Notes: generated by a model not told the origin, from the sequence alone. A DNA stretch of 64,000 nucleotides from JANNPJ01 sp035474375 (GCA_035474375.1 DATINJ010000215.1:1-64000), one strand, 5' to 3'. Counted from the stretch's first letter, positions 53,271 to 62,830 are shown. A program made the numbers and translations.

Positions 53271-53990
53271 ATGCGAAAGTATGCGACCGAGTTCATCGGA
53301 ACATTCTTCCTGGTCTTCACGATTGTGACCGCCGTACTCAGCGGTTCACCGTTGGCTCCCTTGGCCATCGGTGTGGTCCTGGCCGCGATGGTCTTCGCGG
53401 GCGGGCACATCAGCGGAGCGCACTACAATCCCGCCGTCACGCTGGCCGTCTGGATTCGCGGCAAGGTCGACAGCAGCGACGTACCCGGTTACCTGGCAGC
53501 ACAGGTCAGCGGCGCGATCTCAGCGGCGGCCATCGCACAGTTCGTCGTCGACAAGGACGCCACCGCGGCGTTTTCGCTGTCCGGGAGCGCGCTGGGCAAA
53601 GCCCTGATCGCGGAGGCGCTGGTCACTTTCGCGCTCGCCTACGTCGTCCTCAATGTCGCCACGAGCTCCGACCACGACGGAAACTCGTTCTATGGCCTGG
53701 CAATCGGATTCACCGTAATGTCGGGCGTCGTCGCGGTCGGCGGAATCTCCGGCGGGGTATTCAACCCGGCTGTCGCTTTCGGTGTGAGCACGGCCGGGAT
53801 GGTGTCCTGGTCGATGCTCTGGGTATATCTGCTAGCCGACCTGGTCGGTGGCGCGCTCGCCGGAATTGCCTTCCGGCTGCTCAATTCGGCCGAATACCAT
53901 AACGCTCCGCCGACCGCGACGGTTGGCGGAGATACCCGGGTTCCGGCCCCGCGGGCGGGAGAGCCCGCCCGCGCGACCCAGCGGAGCTGA
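53271..53990 (+). CDS. Aquaporin / MIP-family channel
   Basis: 239 aa, six membrane helices. Both NPA motifs are present: GGHISGAHYNPAVT and GGVFNPAVA. The N-terminal RKYATEFIGTFFLVF is typical of MIP channels. The positions around the second NPA suggest an aquaporin or small-solute channel rather than the classical glycerol facilitator at 57739, which has longer loops. The 3' end of the coding region contains a GC-rich perfect 9-bp hairpin (53951-53972). Confidence 0.9.
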   Translation: MRKYATEFIGTFFLVFTIVTAVLSGSPLAPLAIGVVLAAMVFAGGHISGAHYNPAVTLAVWIRGKVDSSDVPGYLAAQVSGAISAAAIAQFVVDKDATAAFSLSGSALGKALIAEALVTFALAYVVLNVATSSDHDGNSFYGLAIGFTVMSGVVAVGGISGGVFNPAVAFGVSTAGMVSWSMLWVYLLADLVGGALAGIAFRLLNSAEYHNAPPTATVGGDTRVPAPRAGEPARATQRS

Positions 53991-54036
53991 CGTCCACTCC
54001 CGTTCGGGCCTCATCCATCGGGTTCGAGCATCCCGA

Positions 54037-54099
54037 GATCGCCAGTTGTGCCTGCTTTTATGCCCAGTCCGGGCAGATCAGCGGGCAGAACTGGCGATC
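54037..54099. repeat. GATCGCCAG-core inverted repeat, copy 2
   Basis: Left arm GATCGCCAGTTGTGCCTGC (54037-54055), right arm GCGGGCAGAACTGGCGATC (54081-54099), two mismatches in 19. It lies between convergent aquaporin and desaturase genes and may terminate both. Confidence 0.75.
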
Positions 54100-54111
54100 T
54101 TGGCTGGTTTC

Positions 54112-55191
54112 TCAGCGAGCGCTGACCACCGGGTCGATGTGGCCGGGCTTGCCGAGCTCACGCAACCGGCGGGCGTGGCTGCGGGTAGCGGCGATCAGCG
54201 TCGGGTACTCGACGAGCGGCAGCCCTGACTTGGCGACGATGTCCTGCACCACGGTGTCGTTCAACACCGGCAGCTGGTGGCGCGGAGCGACCGGCTTCAG
54301 GTGGTGCGCAAGGTGGTGTGTCATACCGCCGGTCAACCAGCGAACCGCCCGGTTGGTGGTGTTGAAGTTCGCCGTGGTCCGGACCAGGTGCCTGGACCAC
54401 TCCTTCTGCGACGGCACTTCGGACGGCGGGTACAGGCCCTCGTTGATGTGCCCGACTACCAGCACGATCGCCGCGATGATGGAACCGATCGTCATCGCCG
54501 TGATGACGTAGAGCGCCAGCTTCGCCCAGCCGAGCAGCAGAATGTAAGGCAACAGGACGACGGCGCAGAAAGACTTCTCCAACAGGAACGACCGGATCCG
54601 GGCGGGCCTGGACGGCACGTCGACGCCGACCACGTTGCCCTTGATCACGAACGTGATCTGGCTGTTCAGCTCGCCGACCCAGGCGAGGCCGTACAACGGC
54701 CACGCATAGATGTACTGGAACCGGTGAACCGGCTTCAGCGGGACCCCGGGGTGCATCCGAATCAGGTTCGATCGGGTCGCCTCGTCTACCGGGAAGACCT
54801 GTGACGCACGGTGGTGGACGCGGTGCTTGAGCGTCCAATGGCTGACCCACAGCCCGAGCGGAACCGCAGTCTGAACAGCAAAGACGTTAGGCCACTCGGA
54901 GCGGGAGAACCGCCGATGACCGGCGTCGTGCAGCACGGTCAGGGTGCCGGTCGCGAGCGTCACGGCGAGCGGCACCGCCGCCAGCAACAACCACGGCCAG
55001 CTCGGCTGGATCAGCGCTACCACCAGCAATTGGGCATGGTTGAGCAGGGCGATGGCGGCCCAGTCGCGCCATGGTTCGGTGCGATTGAGCTCGCGTCGCC
55101 GGGCCATCAATCCGCGGCTCGGCCGCGCTCTGCCACCCTCGTCAATGAGGGTGGACGAACGTCGATCGAGTCTGTTCGAGATGGTGGTCAT
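54112..55191 (-). CDS. Membrane fatty acid desaturase
   Basis: 359 aa. The three histidine boxes that bind the di-iron centre are present: HDAGH, HRVHH and GGMTHHLAHHL. Two or more membrane helix pairs surround them (LLVVALIQPSWPWLLLAAVPLAVTLATGTL; IRSFLLEKSFCAVVLLPYILLLGWAKLALYV). It should insert a double bond in a membrane lipid acyl chain or a related substrate. The variant third box is HHLAHHLKP. Confidence 0.88.
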   Translation of the reverse strand: MTTISNRLDRRSSTLIDEGGRARPSRGLMARRRELNRTEPWRDWAAIALLNHAQLLVVALIQPSWPWLLLAAVPLAVTLATGTLTVLHDAGHRRFSRSEWPNVFAVQTAVPLGLWVSHWTLKHRVHHRASQVFPVDEATRSNLIRMHPGVPLKPVHRFQYIYAWPLYGLAWVGELNSQITFVIKGNVVGVDVPSRPARIRSFLLEKSFCAVVLLPYILLLGWAKLALYVITAMTIGSIIAAIVLVVGHINEGLYPPSEVPSQKEWSRHLVRTTANFNTTNRAVRWLTGGMTHHLAHHLKPVAPRHQLPVLNDTVVQDIVAKSGLPLVEYPTLIAATRSHARRLRELGKPGHIDPVVSAR

Positions 55192-55278
55192 GAGCGCCCC
55201 CGCCTCCTAGAAAACTGGTCTGCTGGACGCAGACACCCCTGTCGACCTCGGACTGTTTCACGTTGTCGACCTGGCTGG

Positions 55279-56817
55279 CTACTGTGCAGTGTTGTCAGCG
55301 AGCCGGTCAGTCCAGCCCAATGTGAGTTCCACGGCATTTTTCCAATTACGAAACTCTACCTCGCGAAGATGTGGATCCATCCTCGGCAGCCACTCCGCCG
55401 CCAGGTGCCAGTTCCGGCGGAGCCCTTCCAGGTCTGACCAGTACCCGACGGCCAGCCCGGCCGCATAGCCCGCACCGAGGGAAACCGTCTCAGCGACCAT
55501 CGGGCGGACCACCGGGACGTCGAGCACGTCGGCGACGAACTGCATCAACAAGTTGTCCGAGGTCATCCCGCCGTCCACCTTGAAGATTTGCAGGGCGAGC
55601 GAGGAATCGGCGTTCATCGCGTCCAGCACCTCGCGGGTCTGCCAGGCGGTCGCCTCCAATACCGCGCGGGCCAGGTGTCCCTTCGTGATGTAGCTGGTCA
55701 GACCGGCGATCACGCCCCTGGCTTCGGGCCGCCAGCGCGGCGCGAACAGCCCGTAAAAGGCGGGCACGATGTAGCAACCGCCGTTGTCGTCGACGGTTCG
55801 AGCGAGCGTCTCGATCTCGGCTGCGGTCTGGATCAATCCGAGCCCGTCTCGGAACCACTGCACCAGCGACCCGGTGATCGCGATCGATCCCTCCAGCGCG
55901 TAGACCGCCGGCTCCCCAGCCAACTGGAACGCCACCGTGGTGAGCAGCCCATGGGTGGAGGTGACGAGTTCGTGACCGGTGTTCAGCAGCAGGAAACTGC
56001 CGGTCCCGTAGGTGCACTTCGCTTCGCCGGCGGCGAAGCAGGTCTGCCCGAAGAGCGCGGCCTGCTGGTCACCGAGAGCGGCCGCGATCGGGACGCCGGC
56101 CAGCGGTCCGTATCCGACCCCGTACCGCCCCATCGAGGGGCGGATCTCCGGGAGGATCGCGGCCGGGATGTCGAAGAAGCTGAGTAGGTGTGGATCCCAG
56201 GTCAGGGTGTGGATGTTCATCAGCAGGGTGCGACTGGCGTTGGTCACCTCGGTGACATGTTCGCCGGGACCGACTCCCGCGCTGCCGTTACCTCCGGTGA
56301 GATTCCAGATCAGCCAGGTCTCCATGGTGCCGAACAGAACTTCACCGCGTTCGGCCCGCTCCCGCAGGCCGGGGGTCTCATCCAGGATCCAGCTCAACCG
56401 GGGTGCGCTGAAGTAGGAGCTGAGCGGCAGACCACTGCGAGCGCTGATCCCGGCCGCTAGCGGGCTGTGTGACAACGTGTCGACCAGGGTGTCGGTTCGG
56501 GTGTCCTGCCAGACGATCGCGTGCCGGACCGGCGTCCCGGTGGCTCGATCCCAGACCACGATCGTCTCGCGTTGGTTCGCGATCCCGACGGCGACGATGT
56601 CGGCGGCCGTGGCTCCGGCGTCGCGCAGCACGCGGGTGATGATCCGGCCGACATTGCGCCAGATCTCCGCGGCGTCATGTTCTACCCAGCCCGGTTTCGG
56701 GTAGTACTGGTGGTGCTCGAGCTGGGCCACCGAAACAAGTTGTCCGGCATGGTCGAACAAGATCGAGCGGGTGGACGTCGTCCCTTGATCGATCGACAAC
56801 ACGAATCGTGGCTGCAC
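55279..56817 (-). CDS. glpK: Glycerol kinase, copy in the iclR operon
   Basis: 512 aa from the GTG at 56817, after GGAGAGTGAC. FGGY family: LSIDQGTTSTRSILFDHAGQ, QRETIVVWDRATGTP, NASRTLLMNIHTLTWD, and the GTGSFLL / ALEGSIAITGS motifs. It phosphorylates glycerol to glycerol-3-phosphate. Its start is one nt past the IclR stop, so the two are coupled. A second glpK is in the divergent glpFKD operon. Confidence 0.93.
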   Translation of the reverse strand: MQPRFVLSIDQGTTSTRSILFDHAGQLVSVAQLEHHQYYPKPGWVEHDAAEIWRNVGRIITRVLRDAGATAADIVAVGIANQRETIVVWDRATGTPVRHAIVWQDTRTDTLVDTLSHSPLAAGISARSGLPLSSYFSAPRLSWILDETPGLRERAERGEVLFGTMETWLIWNLTGGNGSAGVGPGEHVTEVTNASRTLLMNIHTLTWDPHLLSFFDIPAAILPEIRPSMGRYGVGYGPLAGVPIAAALGDQQAALFGQTCFAAGEAKCTYGTGSFLLLNTGHELVTSTHGLLTTVAFQLAGEPAVYALEGSIAITGSLVQWFRDGLGLIQTAAEIETLARTVDDNGGCYIVPAFYGLFAPRWRPEARGVIAGLTSYITKGHLARAVLEATAWQTREVLDAMNADSSLALQIFKVDGGMTSDNLLMQFVADVLDVPVVRPMVAETVSLGAGYAAGLAVGYWSDLEGLRRNWHLAAEWLPRMDPHLREVEFRNWKNAVELTLGWTDRLADNTAQ

Positions 56818-56818
56818 G

Positions 56819-57592
56819 TCACTCTCCGGATCTCGAGGTCTGTAGATCGCGGCTGACCGCACGAGCACAGTCGGTGACTTGGGTGATCAACCGCGGCCGA
56901 GCCGCCCCGGTCGCGTCGCAGAGCCGGTCCAGGTCGCCGTGAATCCCGATCGCTCCGACCACCAGGCCGCCCTGGCCGAGGATCGGGGCCGCAATCTGGG
57001 CCTGGTCGGGCTGGTACTCGCCGAACTCGAGGGCATATCCGAGCTTGCGGACCTCGGCCAGCTTGGCGCGCAGTCGACGGGGGTCGGTGATCGTCCTTCC
57101 GGTGTACGAGGTGAGCGGGCCGGTCGGCAGCAGCGGCTGCGTCCCGGGGCTGAAGGCCAGCAGCGCCTTGCCCAGGGCGGTTGCGTGGATCGGCAGCAGC
57201 GAACCGACATCGGCGTGCTGCACCGAGTGATCGGGACGGAAGACGTAGTGCACGACGAGCACCTCCGCACCGACCAGCGCACCGATCCGGACCGCCTCGC
57301 CGGATCGGGCGGCCAACGGATCGGCCCAGTTCATCCCCCGAGAACGCAGCTCGTTCGGGTCCAGCCGCCGAGAGCGCAACTCGCCCAGCCCGTCGCCGAG
57401 CCGGTACCGGCCGGTGTTTCGATCCTGCTCCACGAAGCCCACCTCGGCCAAGGTGCGAAGGATGCCGTGAGCAGTGCCTTTGGGCAGTTGTAGGGACGCC
57501 GCGATCTCCGCCAACCGGAGCGGACCGGACCCAGTCGCGAGCGTGTGCAGGATCGCCGCAGCACGTTCGATGGACTGGATGGAGCCCGGCAT
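56819..57592 (-). CDS. IclR-family regulator of the glycerol genes
   Basis: 257 aa. N-terminal winged HTH (SIQSIERAAAILHTL...LRLAEIAASLQLPKGTAHGILRTLAEVGFVEQ) and C-terminal ligand domain (GALVGAEVLVVHYVF, LPIHATALGKALLAF, GIHGDL) of the IclR type. It is divergent from glpF with a 146-bp gap, so it likely controls glpFKD and its own glpK. Glycerol or glycerol-3-phosphate is a likely ligand (inference). Confidence 0.92.
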   Translation of the reverse strand: MPGSIQSIERAAAILHTLATGSGPLRLAEIAASLQLPKGTAHGILRTLAEVGFVEQDRNTGRYRLGDGLGELRSRRLDPNELRSRGMNWADPLAARSGEAVRIGALVGAEVLVVHYVFRPDHSVQHADVGSLLPIHATALGKALLAFSPGTQPLLPTGPLTSYTGRTITDPRRLRAKLAEVRKLGYALEFGEYQPDQAQIAAPILGQGGLVVGAIGIHGDLDRLCDATGAARPRLITQVTDCARAVSRDLQTSRSGE

Positions 57593-57738
57593 CTGTCCAA
57601 GTTATGCCGGTTTCTGACAAGCCGCCCGCCGAAACGTTCGACAATGCCGACACTTCGCCGTTGTTGCCCGCCAGATCGGTGCTTAGCGTCCAAATGCACG
57701 TTACTTGTGGGCAACATTCATGGATCAAAGGTGACGCC

Positions 57739-58620
57739 ATGGCACGAGCAGGAGCAAATCCCTCCAAGGCCGCCAACCGTCCGAGAGCAGGCACCGAGCC
57801 GAAACCCAGCCAAGAACTGCCCTCGAGCACGCTCCGCACCCCGGTGCTGGCCGGCGAGATGGCCGCCGAATTCTTGGGCACTTTCATTCTGATCTTGTTC
57901 GGTACCGGCGTGGTGGCACAGGTAGTCGCCGGTGGGCTCGGCGATCACGACAGCATCGCCTGGGCCTGGGGCCTCGGAGTCACGCTCGGCATCTATACCG
58001 CCGGCCGGATCAGCGGTGCACACCTCAACCCCGCGGTTACCGTTGCTCTGGCGCTGTTCCAGAAGTTTCCGGTCCGAAAGATCGCGCCGTACTGCACCGC
58101 CCAGTTCCTCGGCGCGTTCGTCGCTGCCCTTGTCGTGCGCTGGAACTACAGCGAGGTGATCGCCAAGATCGACCCGGATCACACGATCAAGACCCAGGGC
58201 ATCTTCTCCACCCTGCCCGGCAACGGCACCCTGCCGGTCAGCGCGATGGGCGGCTTCCGAGACCAGATCATCGGCACCGCCATCCTGGTCTTCCTGGTCT
58301 TCGCGATCACGGACGCCCGAAACTCGGCGCCGCTGGCTAATCTGGCCCCGTTCATCATCGGCTTGGTGGTGGTGGCGATCGGGATGGCGTGGGGCACCGA
58401 CGCGGGCTACGCGATCAACCCGGCCCGTGACTTCGGCCCCCGGCTTGCCACGTTCTTCACCGGATACGGCGGCGCCTTCCGAGATCAGTACGGTGGTCTC
58501 TACTGGTGGATCCCGATCGTCGGACCGCTGCTCGGAGGAGTCGTCGGTGGCGCCCTGTACAAGTACGGCCTGCAGCGCTTCCTTCCGGCCGCTGAACCCG
58601 CTCCAGCTACCACGGTGTGA
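57739..58620 (+). CDS. glpF: Glycerol uptake facilitator
   Basis: 293 aa from the ATG at 57739 after AAAGGTGA. MIP family with NPA motifs GAHLNPAVT and GYAINPARD; the Asp after the second NPAR is the glycerol-facilitator residue. A 30-residue charged, Pro-rich N-terminal tail precedes the first helix (MAAEFLGTFILILFGTG). It admits glycerol for the kinase encoded 57 bp downstream. Confidence 0.93.
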   Translation: MARAGANPSKAANRPRAGTEPKPSQELPSSTLRTPVLAGEMAAEFLGTFILILFGTGVVAQVVAGGLGDHDSIAWAWGLGVTLGIYTAGRISGAHLNPAVTVALALFQKFPVRKIAPYCTAQFLGAFVAALVVRWNYSEVIAKIDPDHTIKTQGIFSTLPGNGTLPVSAMGGFRDQIIGTAILVFLVFAITDARNSAPLANLAPFIIGLVVVAIGMAWGTDAGYAINPARDFGPRLATFFTGYGGAFRDQYGGLYWWIPIVGPLLGGVVGGALYKYGLQRFLPAAEPAPATTV

Positions 58621-58677
58621 GGCTGACCATGAAGAACGAGCACTCCCCCCACTCTCGCGATCGAAGGAGCGGTAGTC

Positions 58678-60192
58678 ATGGCTGATCTCGTCGGCGCAAT
58701 CGACCAAGGCACCACCAGTACCCGGTTCATGCTCTTCGACCATGGCGGCAATGAGGTCGGCAAGCACCAGCTGGAGCACGAGCAGATCCTGCCCCAGGCC
58801 GGTTGGGTGGAACACAGCCCGGTGGAGATCTGGGAGCGCACCCGCTCGGTAGTGCAGAGCACGATGAACGGCCTCGGCCTCAAGGCCGCGGATCTGGCCG
58901 CGCTCGGGATCACCAACCAGCGCGAGACCTCGGTGGTCTGGAACCGCAAGACCGGGCGGCCCTATTACAACGCGATCGTCTGGCAGGACACCCGGACCGA
59001 CCGGATCGCCAGCGCCCTGGACCGGGACGGCCGCGGTGATGTGATCCGGCAGAAGGCCGGGCTACCGCCGGCCACGTACTTCTCCGGCGGCAAGATCCAG
59101 TGGATCCTGGAGAACGTGCCCGGCGCGCGGGAAGACGCCGAGGCCGGTGACGCGATCTTCGGCAACACCGACAGCTGGCTGATGTGGAACCTGACCGGTG
59201 GCGTCAATGGCGGGGTACACGTCACCGACCCGACCAATGCCAGCCGCACCATGCTGATGAACCTGGAGACGCTGGACTGGGACGACGAGCTGCTCGGCTT
59301 CTTCAACATCCCCCGGCAGATGTTGCCTCAGATCAAGCCGTCGTCCGACCCGAACCGGTACGGCGAGGTCGCCGACCCGAGCGCCTTCGCCGGGATCCCG
59401 CTCACCGGCATTCTCGGTGACCAGCAGGCGGCGATGGCCGGGCAGGTCTGTTTCGCTCCGGGCGAGGCGAAGAACACCTACGGCACCGGCAACTTCCTGC
59501 TGCTGAACACCGGCACCGAGCTGGTTCGTTCCAAGAACGGGCTGCTCAGCACGGTCTGTTACCAGTTCGGCAGCGACGCTCCGGTGTACGCGCTGGAAGG
59601 GTCGATCGCCGTCACCGGGTCTGCCGTGCAATGGCTACGTGATCAGCTCGGCATCATCTCCGGCGCGGCCGAGATCGAAGCGCTGGCCCGCAGCGTCCAG
59701 GACAACGGCGGGATGTACTTCGTCCCCGCCTTCTCCGGCTTGTTCGCGCCGTACTGGCGCAGTGATGCCCGCGGCGCGATCGTCGGGTTGTCCCGGTTCA
59801 ACACCAATGCTCACCTGGCCCGGGCCACCCTGGAATCGATCTGCTACCAGAGTCGCGATGTCTCCGAGGCGATGGAGGCCGACTCCAGGGTGCACGTTGA
59901 CGTGCTCAAGGTGGACGGCGGCGTCACCGCCAACGACCTGTGCATGCAGATGCAGGCGGACATCCTCGGGGTTCCGGTGAGCCGGCCGGTGGTCGCCGAA
60001 ACGACCGCGCTGGGCGCCGCCTACGCGGCCGGCCTGGCCGTCGGGTTCTGGAAGGACACCGACGAGTTGCGGGCCAACTGGAACGAATCAAAGCGCTGGA
60101 CGCCGAACTGGTCGGACGAGCAGCGAGCGGCCGGTTACACCGGTTGGAAGAAGGCGGTTAACCGGACCCTGGACTGGGTCGACGTCGACTAG
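58678..60192 (+). CDS. glpK: Glycerol kinase, glpFKD operon copy
   Basis: 504 aa, ATG after GAAGGAGCGG. FGGY family: GAIDQGTTSTRFMLFDHGGNEV, NQRETSVVWNRKTGRPYYNAIVWQDTRTD, GTGNFLL, ALEGSIAVTGS, KVDGGVTANDL. It shows the canonical length. It phosphorylates glycerol taken up by GlpF; GlpD downstream then oxidises the product. This is the more canonical copy by context; the other is coupled to iclR. Confidence 0.94.
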   Translation: MADLVGAIDQGTTSTRFMLFDHGGNEVGKHQLEHEQILPQAGWVEHSPVEIWERTRSVVQSTMNGLGLKAADLAALGITNQRETSVVWNRKTGRPYYNAIVWQDTRTDRIASALDRDGRGDVIRQKAGLPPATYFSGGKIQWILENVPGAREDAEAGDAIFGNTDSWLMWNLTGGVNGGVHVTDPTNASRTMLMNLETLDWDDELLGFFNIPRQMLPQIKPSSDPNRYGEVADPSAFAGIPLTGILGDQQAAMAGQVCFAPGEAKNTYGTGNFLLLNTGTELVRSKNGLLSTVCYQFGSDAPVYALEGSIAVTGSAVQWLRDQLGIISGAAEIEALARSVQDNGGMYFVPAFSGLFAPYWRSDARGAIVGLSRFNTNAHLARATLESICYQSRDVSEAMEADSRVHVDVLKVDGGVTANDLCMQMQADILGVPVSRPVVAETTALGAAYAAGLAVGFWKDTDELRANWNESKRWTPNWSDEQRAAGYTGWKKAVNRTLDWVDVD

Positions 60193-60219
60193 GTCGGGGG
60201 CCTGGGAGTTGGAGTTAGG

Positions 60220-60279
60220 GAGCGACCGTGCATGATCGTCACACCAGCTGTATTGCGGTGATCATGCACGGTTGCCCCC
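60220..60279. repeat. GATCATGCACG-core repeat pair between glpK and glpD
   Basis: An inverted unit (GCGACCGTGCATGATCG at 60222-60238) and a forward unit (GCGGTGATCATGCACGGTTG at 60255-60274) form a hairpin within the glpK-glpD gap. It may attenuate read-through into glpD. Confidence 0.8.
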
Positions 60280-60327
60280 GACGGACCAGGTCAATCCAGT
60301 GATCTACGAGCGAGGAAAGAGCCTGAC

Positions 60328-62031
60328 GTGAGTAGAACCGAACCCCTGAGCCCGGCCGGCCGCGCAGCGGCGCTGACCAAGCTGGCCGCGGAAGAACTCG
60401 ACGTCCTGGTGATCGGCGGCGGTGTCGTCGGCGCCGGCGCCGCCCTCGATGCCGTCACCCGTGGCTTGAAGACCGGCCTGGTCGAGATGCGGGACTACGC
60501 AGCCGGTACCTCGAGTCGCTCCACCAAACTGTTCCACGGCGGTTTGCGCTATCTCGAGCAGTTCAACTTCCACCTGGTGTTCGAGGCGCTCCGGGAGCGC
60601 TCGCTGAACCTGGACGTGCTGGCTCCGCACCTGGTTCACCCGGTGGAGTTCATCTACCCGCTGGAAAAGCCGATCGACCGGGCATACGTCGGCCTCGGCA
60701 TCGGCGTCTACGACGTGATGGGGTCGGGCCGCGGAGTCCCGCACCACCTCCGGCATCTGGGCAAGCGCAAGACCTTCGAGTCGTTTCCGTCCGGCAACCG
60801 CAAGGTGATCCGCGGCGCGATCTCGTTCTACGAGGGCCAGGTCGACGACGCCCGGCACACGATGATGATTTCTCGTACCGCCGCCGCGTACGGCGCGCTG
60901 GTGGTGAACAGCACTCGGGTGATCCAGTTCCTGCGCGAGGATGAGCGCGTGGTCGGCGTCGTGGCCAAGGACCTGGAAACTGGGAACGAGTTCGAAATCC
61001 GCGCCCAGCAAGTGATCAACGCCGCCGGGGTGTGGACCGACGACGTGCAACAGATGGTTGGCGGGCGCGGCCAGTTCTCCGTTCGGGCCTCAAAAGGCGT
61101 GCATATTCTGGTGCCTCGCAATCGAATCAACAGCGCCACCGGAATCATTCACCGAACCGAGAAGAGCCTGCTGTTCATCATTCCGCGGGGAAACAACTGG
61201 GTGATCGGCACTACCGATACCGACTGGTCACTCGACAAGGCCCACCCAGCAGCCAGTTCCAGCGACATCGACTACCTGCTGGGCCATGCCAACGCCTTGC
61301 TCGCCGACCCGCTGACCCGTGATGACGTGGTCGGAGTTTACGCCGGCTTGCGTCCGCTGCTGGCCGGGGAGTCCGAATCGACCAGCACCCTTTCCCGCGA
61401 GCATGCGGTCTCCTCCCCGGTGGCCGGGCTGACCGTGATCGCCGGTGGCAAGTACACGACCTACCGAGTGATGGCGAAAGATGCTGTCGACTATGCCGTC
61501 CACGGCATGGACCGGCGGGTTCCGGCGTCCTGCACCGAGCGGATTCCGCTGGTCGGAGCCGACGGGTACGTCGGGCTGTGGAACAACCGGCAGCTGACGG
61601 CCAACCGAACCGGACTGCGGGTGCACGTCATCGAGCACCTGCTGAATCGCTACGGCAGCCTCTACACCGAATTGCTCGAGCTGATCGAGGCCGACCCGGA
61701 CCTCGGCAAGCCGTTGCCGAGCGCGCCCGACTATCTCAAGGCCGAGGTGATTTACGCGGCGAGCCACGAGGGAGCACTGCACCTGGACGACATCCTCACT
61801 CGGCGGACCCGGATCTCGATCGAAGTACGCGACCGAGGCGAGGCGGCCGCCGCCGAAATCGCCGACCTCGTCGCGCCGATCCTCGAGTGGTCGAAGGATC
61901 ACGCGGCGGACGAGGTTGACCATTACCGGCTTCGGGTCAAAGCCGAGCGGGAATCTCAAGAACAGCTGGACGACCAGACCGCGGACGCCGCCCGCCTGGG
62001 AGCCCCCGACGTCCGAACCAATGCCGGCTAG
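60328..62031 (+). CDS. glpD: Aerobic glycerol-3-phosphate dehydrogenase
   Basis: 567 aa from the GTG at 60328, about 10 nt after GAGGAAA. FAD-binding VLVIGGGVVGAGAALDAVTRGLKTGLVE, the GlpD motif SSRSTKLFHGGLRYLE, and WVIGTTDTDW with a C-terminal helical domain (FSRTRISIEVRD type). It oxidises glycerol-3-phosphate to dihydroxyacetone phosphate at the membrane and feeds the quinone pool. It follows glpF-glpK. Confidence 0.94.
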   Translation: MSRTEPLSPAGRAAALTKLAAEELDVLVIGGGVVGAGAALDAVTRGLKTGLVEMRDYAAGTSSRSTKLFHGGLRYLEQFNFHLVFEALRERSLNLDVLAPHLVHPVEFIYPLEKPIDRAYVGLGIGVYDVMGSGRGVPHHLRHLGKRKTFESFPSGNRKVIRGAISFYEGQVDDARHTMMISRTAAAYGALVVNSTRVIQFLREDERVVGVVAKDLETGNEFEIRAQQVINAAGVWTDDVQQMVGGRGQFSVRASKGVHILVPRNRINSATGIIHRTEKSLLFIIPRGNNWVIGTTDTDWSLDKAHPAASSSDIDYLLGHANALLADPLTRDDVVGVYAGLRPLLAGESESTSTLSREHAVSSPVAGLTVIAGGKYTTYRVMAKDAVDYAVHGMDRRVPASCTERIPLVGADGYVGLWNNRQLTANRTGLRVHVIEHLLNRYGSLYTELLELIEADPDLGKPLPSAPDYLKAEVIYAASHEGALHLDDILTRRTRISIEVRDRGEAAAAEIADLVAPILEWSKDHAADEVDHYRLRVKAERESQEQLDDQTADAARLGAPDVRTNAG

Positions 62032-62533
62032 GGCCTGTCCTGGATGATCGGCACGATTGTCGGCTGTTCCGTCGACAACGGTTTGGCTGCGCTGCAGCTC
62101 GACCCGGGACGGGTCGCAACCCGGCTCGGACTAACCTCTGCTGGAAAGGCTTACCTGGGCCATCGTGGGGGTTTAGTCCGAGCCGGGTTGCGGCCCGGCG
62201 AGTAGCGCCAGGGAGACCGGGTAGCAGTGATCAGGCCGTGAGCCATTTTCCGCGCAGGTATCCCGCGAAGCCACCAGTCACTCAGTCGAAAGCCCTTTCC
62301 AGGCGACAAGATTGCCGATCTCTGCGCGGATTGGCATGGCCGGAGGGCGGCATGGTTCCCGTGCCGACTCACGTCCGTCACCCCTCGGCGATACCGACGT
62401 CAAACCTCAGATCACGCAGAACGTAAAGTCTGGTGCTAAACGGGTTTCGAGCGTCAACCGAGTCATAGCACCGGCGGCAGGGACGAGCGAGCGCCGAGTC
62501 AGAACGCCAGCGGCGAGAACGAGCGGGCGCCGG
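62032..62533. other. Intergenic region of 502 bp after glpD
   Basis: Besides the hairpin repeat at 62110-62208 I see no coding region with a convincing start, composition or family match. Confidence 0.5.
62110..62208. repeat. Long dispersed hairpin repeat, copy 2
   Basis: A perfect 19-bp stem: GCAACCCGGCTCGGACTAA (62116-62134) with TTAGTCCGAGCCGGGTTGC (62173-62191). The loop contains GGAAAGGCTTAC, shared with the reverse complement of copy 1 at 13546-13650. It lies about 80 nt beyond the glpD stop. Confidence 0.85.
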
Positions 62534-62830
62534 TCAGAGAGCGGGCGGCAGGGACGGGCGGTGCAGCGAGACGCCACCGTGGTGCAGTTGCTCATGCACG
62601 GCCAGCAACAGTGCAGCCTCGCCTGGGGCGAAAGGACCGCCGGTCATCTCGCAGTACTGGCAGATCATCACGGTTTTCGCTTGCAACCTAGGCTTTCTCA
62701 ACATCGCAGAAAGCAAGCTGCTGGCCCGACTCGGCTTTCGCGACCGGGCTTGCGGCTTCACGCGCGGCGCACGACGAGCGGGCTTGTCCGCCGCATTCGT
62801 GCCCGCGATGATGTCGCTGTTCTTAGTCAT
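62534..62830 (-). CDS. Small protein with a possible C2H2-type zinc motif
   Basis: 98 aa from the ATG at 62830; GGAGG lies about 11 nt upstream. The N-terminal half is basic and Ala/Lys-rich. The C-terminal half has CQYCEMTGGPFAPGEAALLLAVHEQLHH, a CxxC followed by H-x4-H that could bind zinc. No family recognised with certainty. It could also be spurious. Confidence 0.5.
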   Translation of the reverse strand: MTKNSDIIAGTNAADKPARRAPRVKPQARSRKPSRASSLLSAMLRKPRLQAKTVMICQYCEMTGGPFAPGEAALLLAVHEQLHHGGVSLHRPSLPPAL

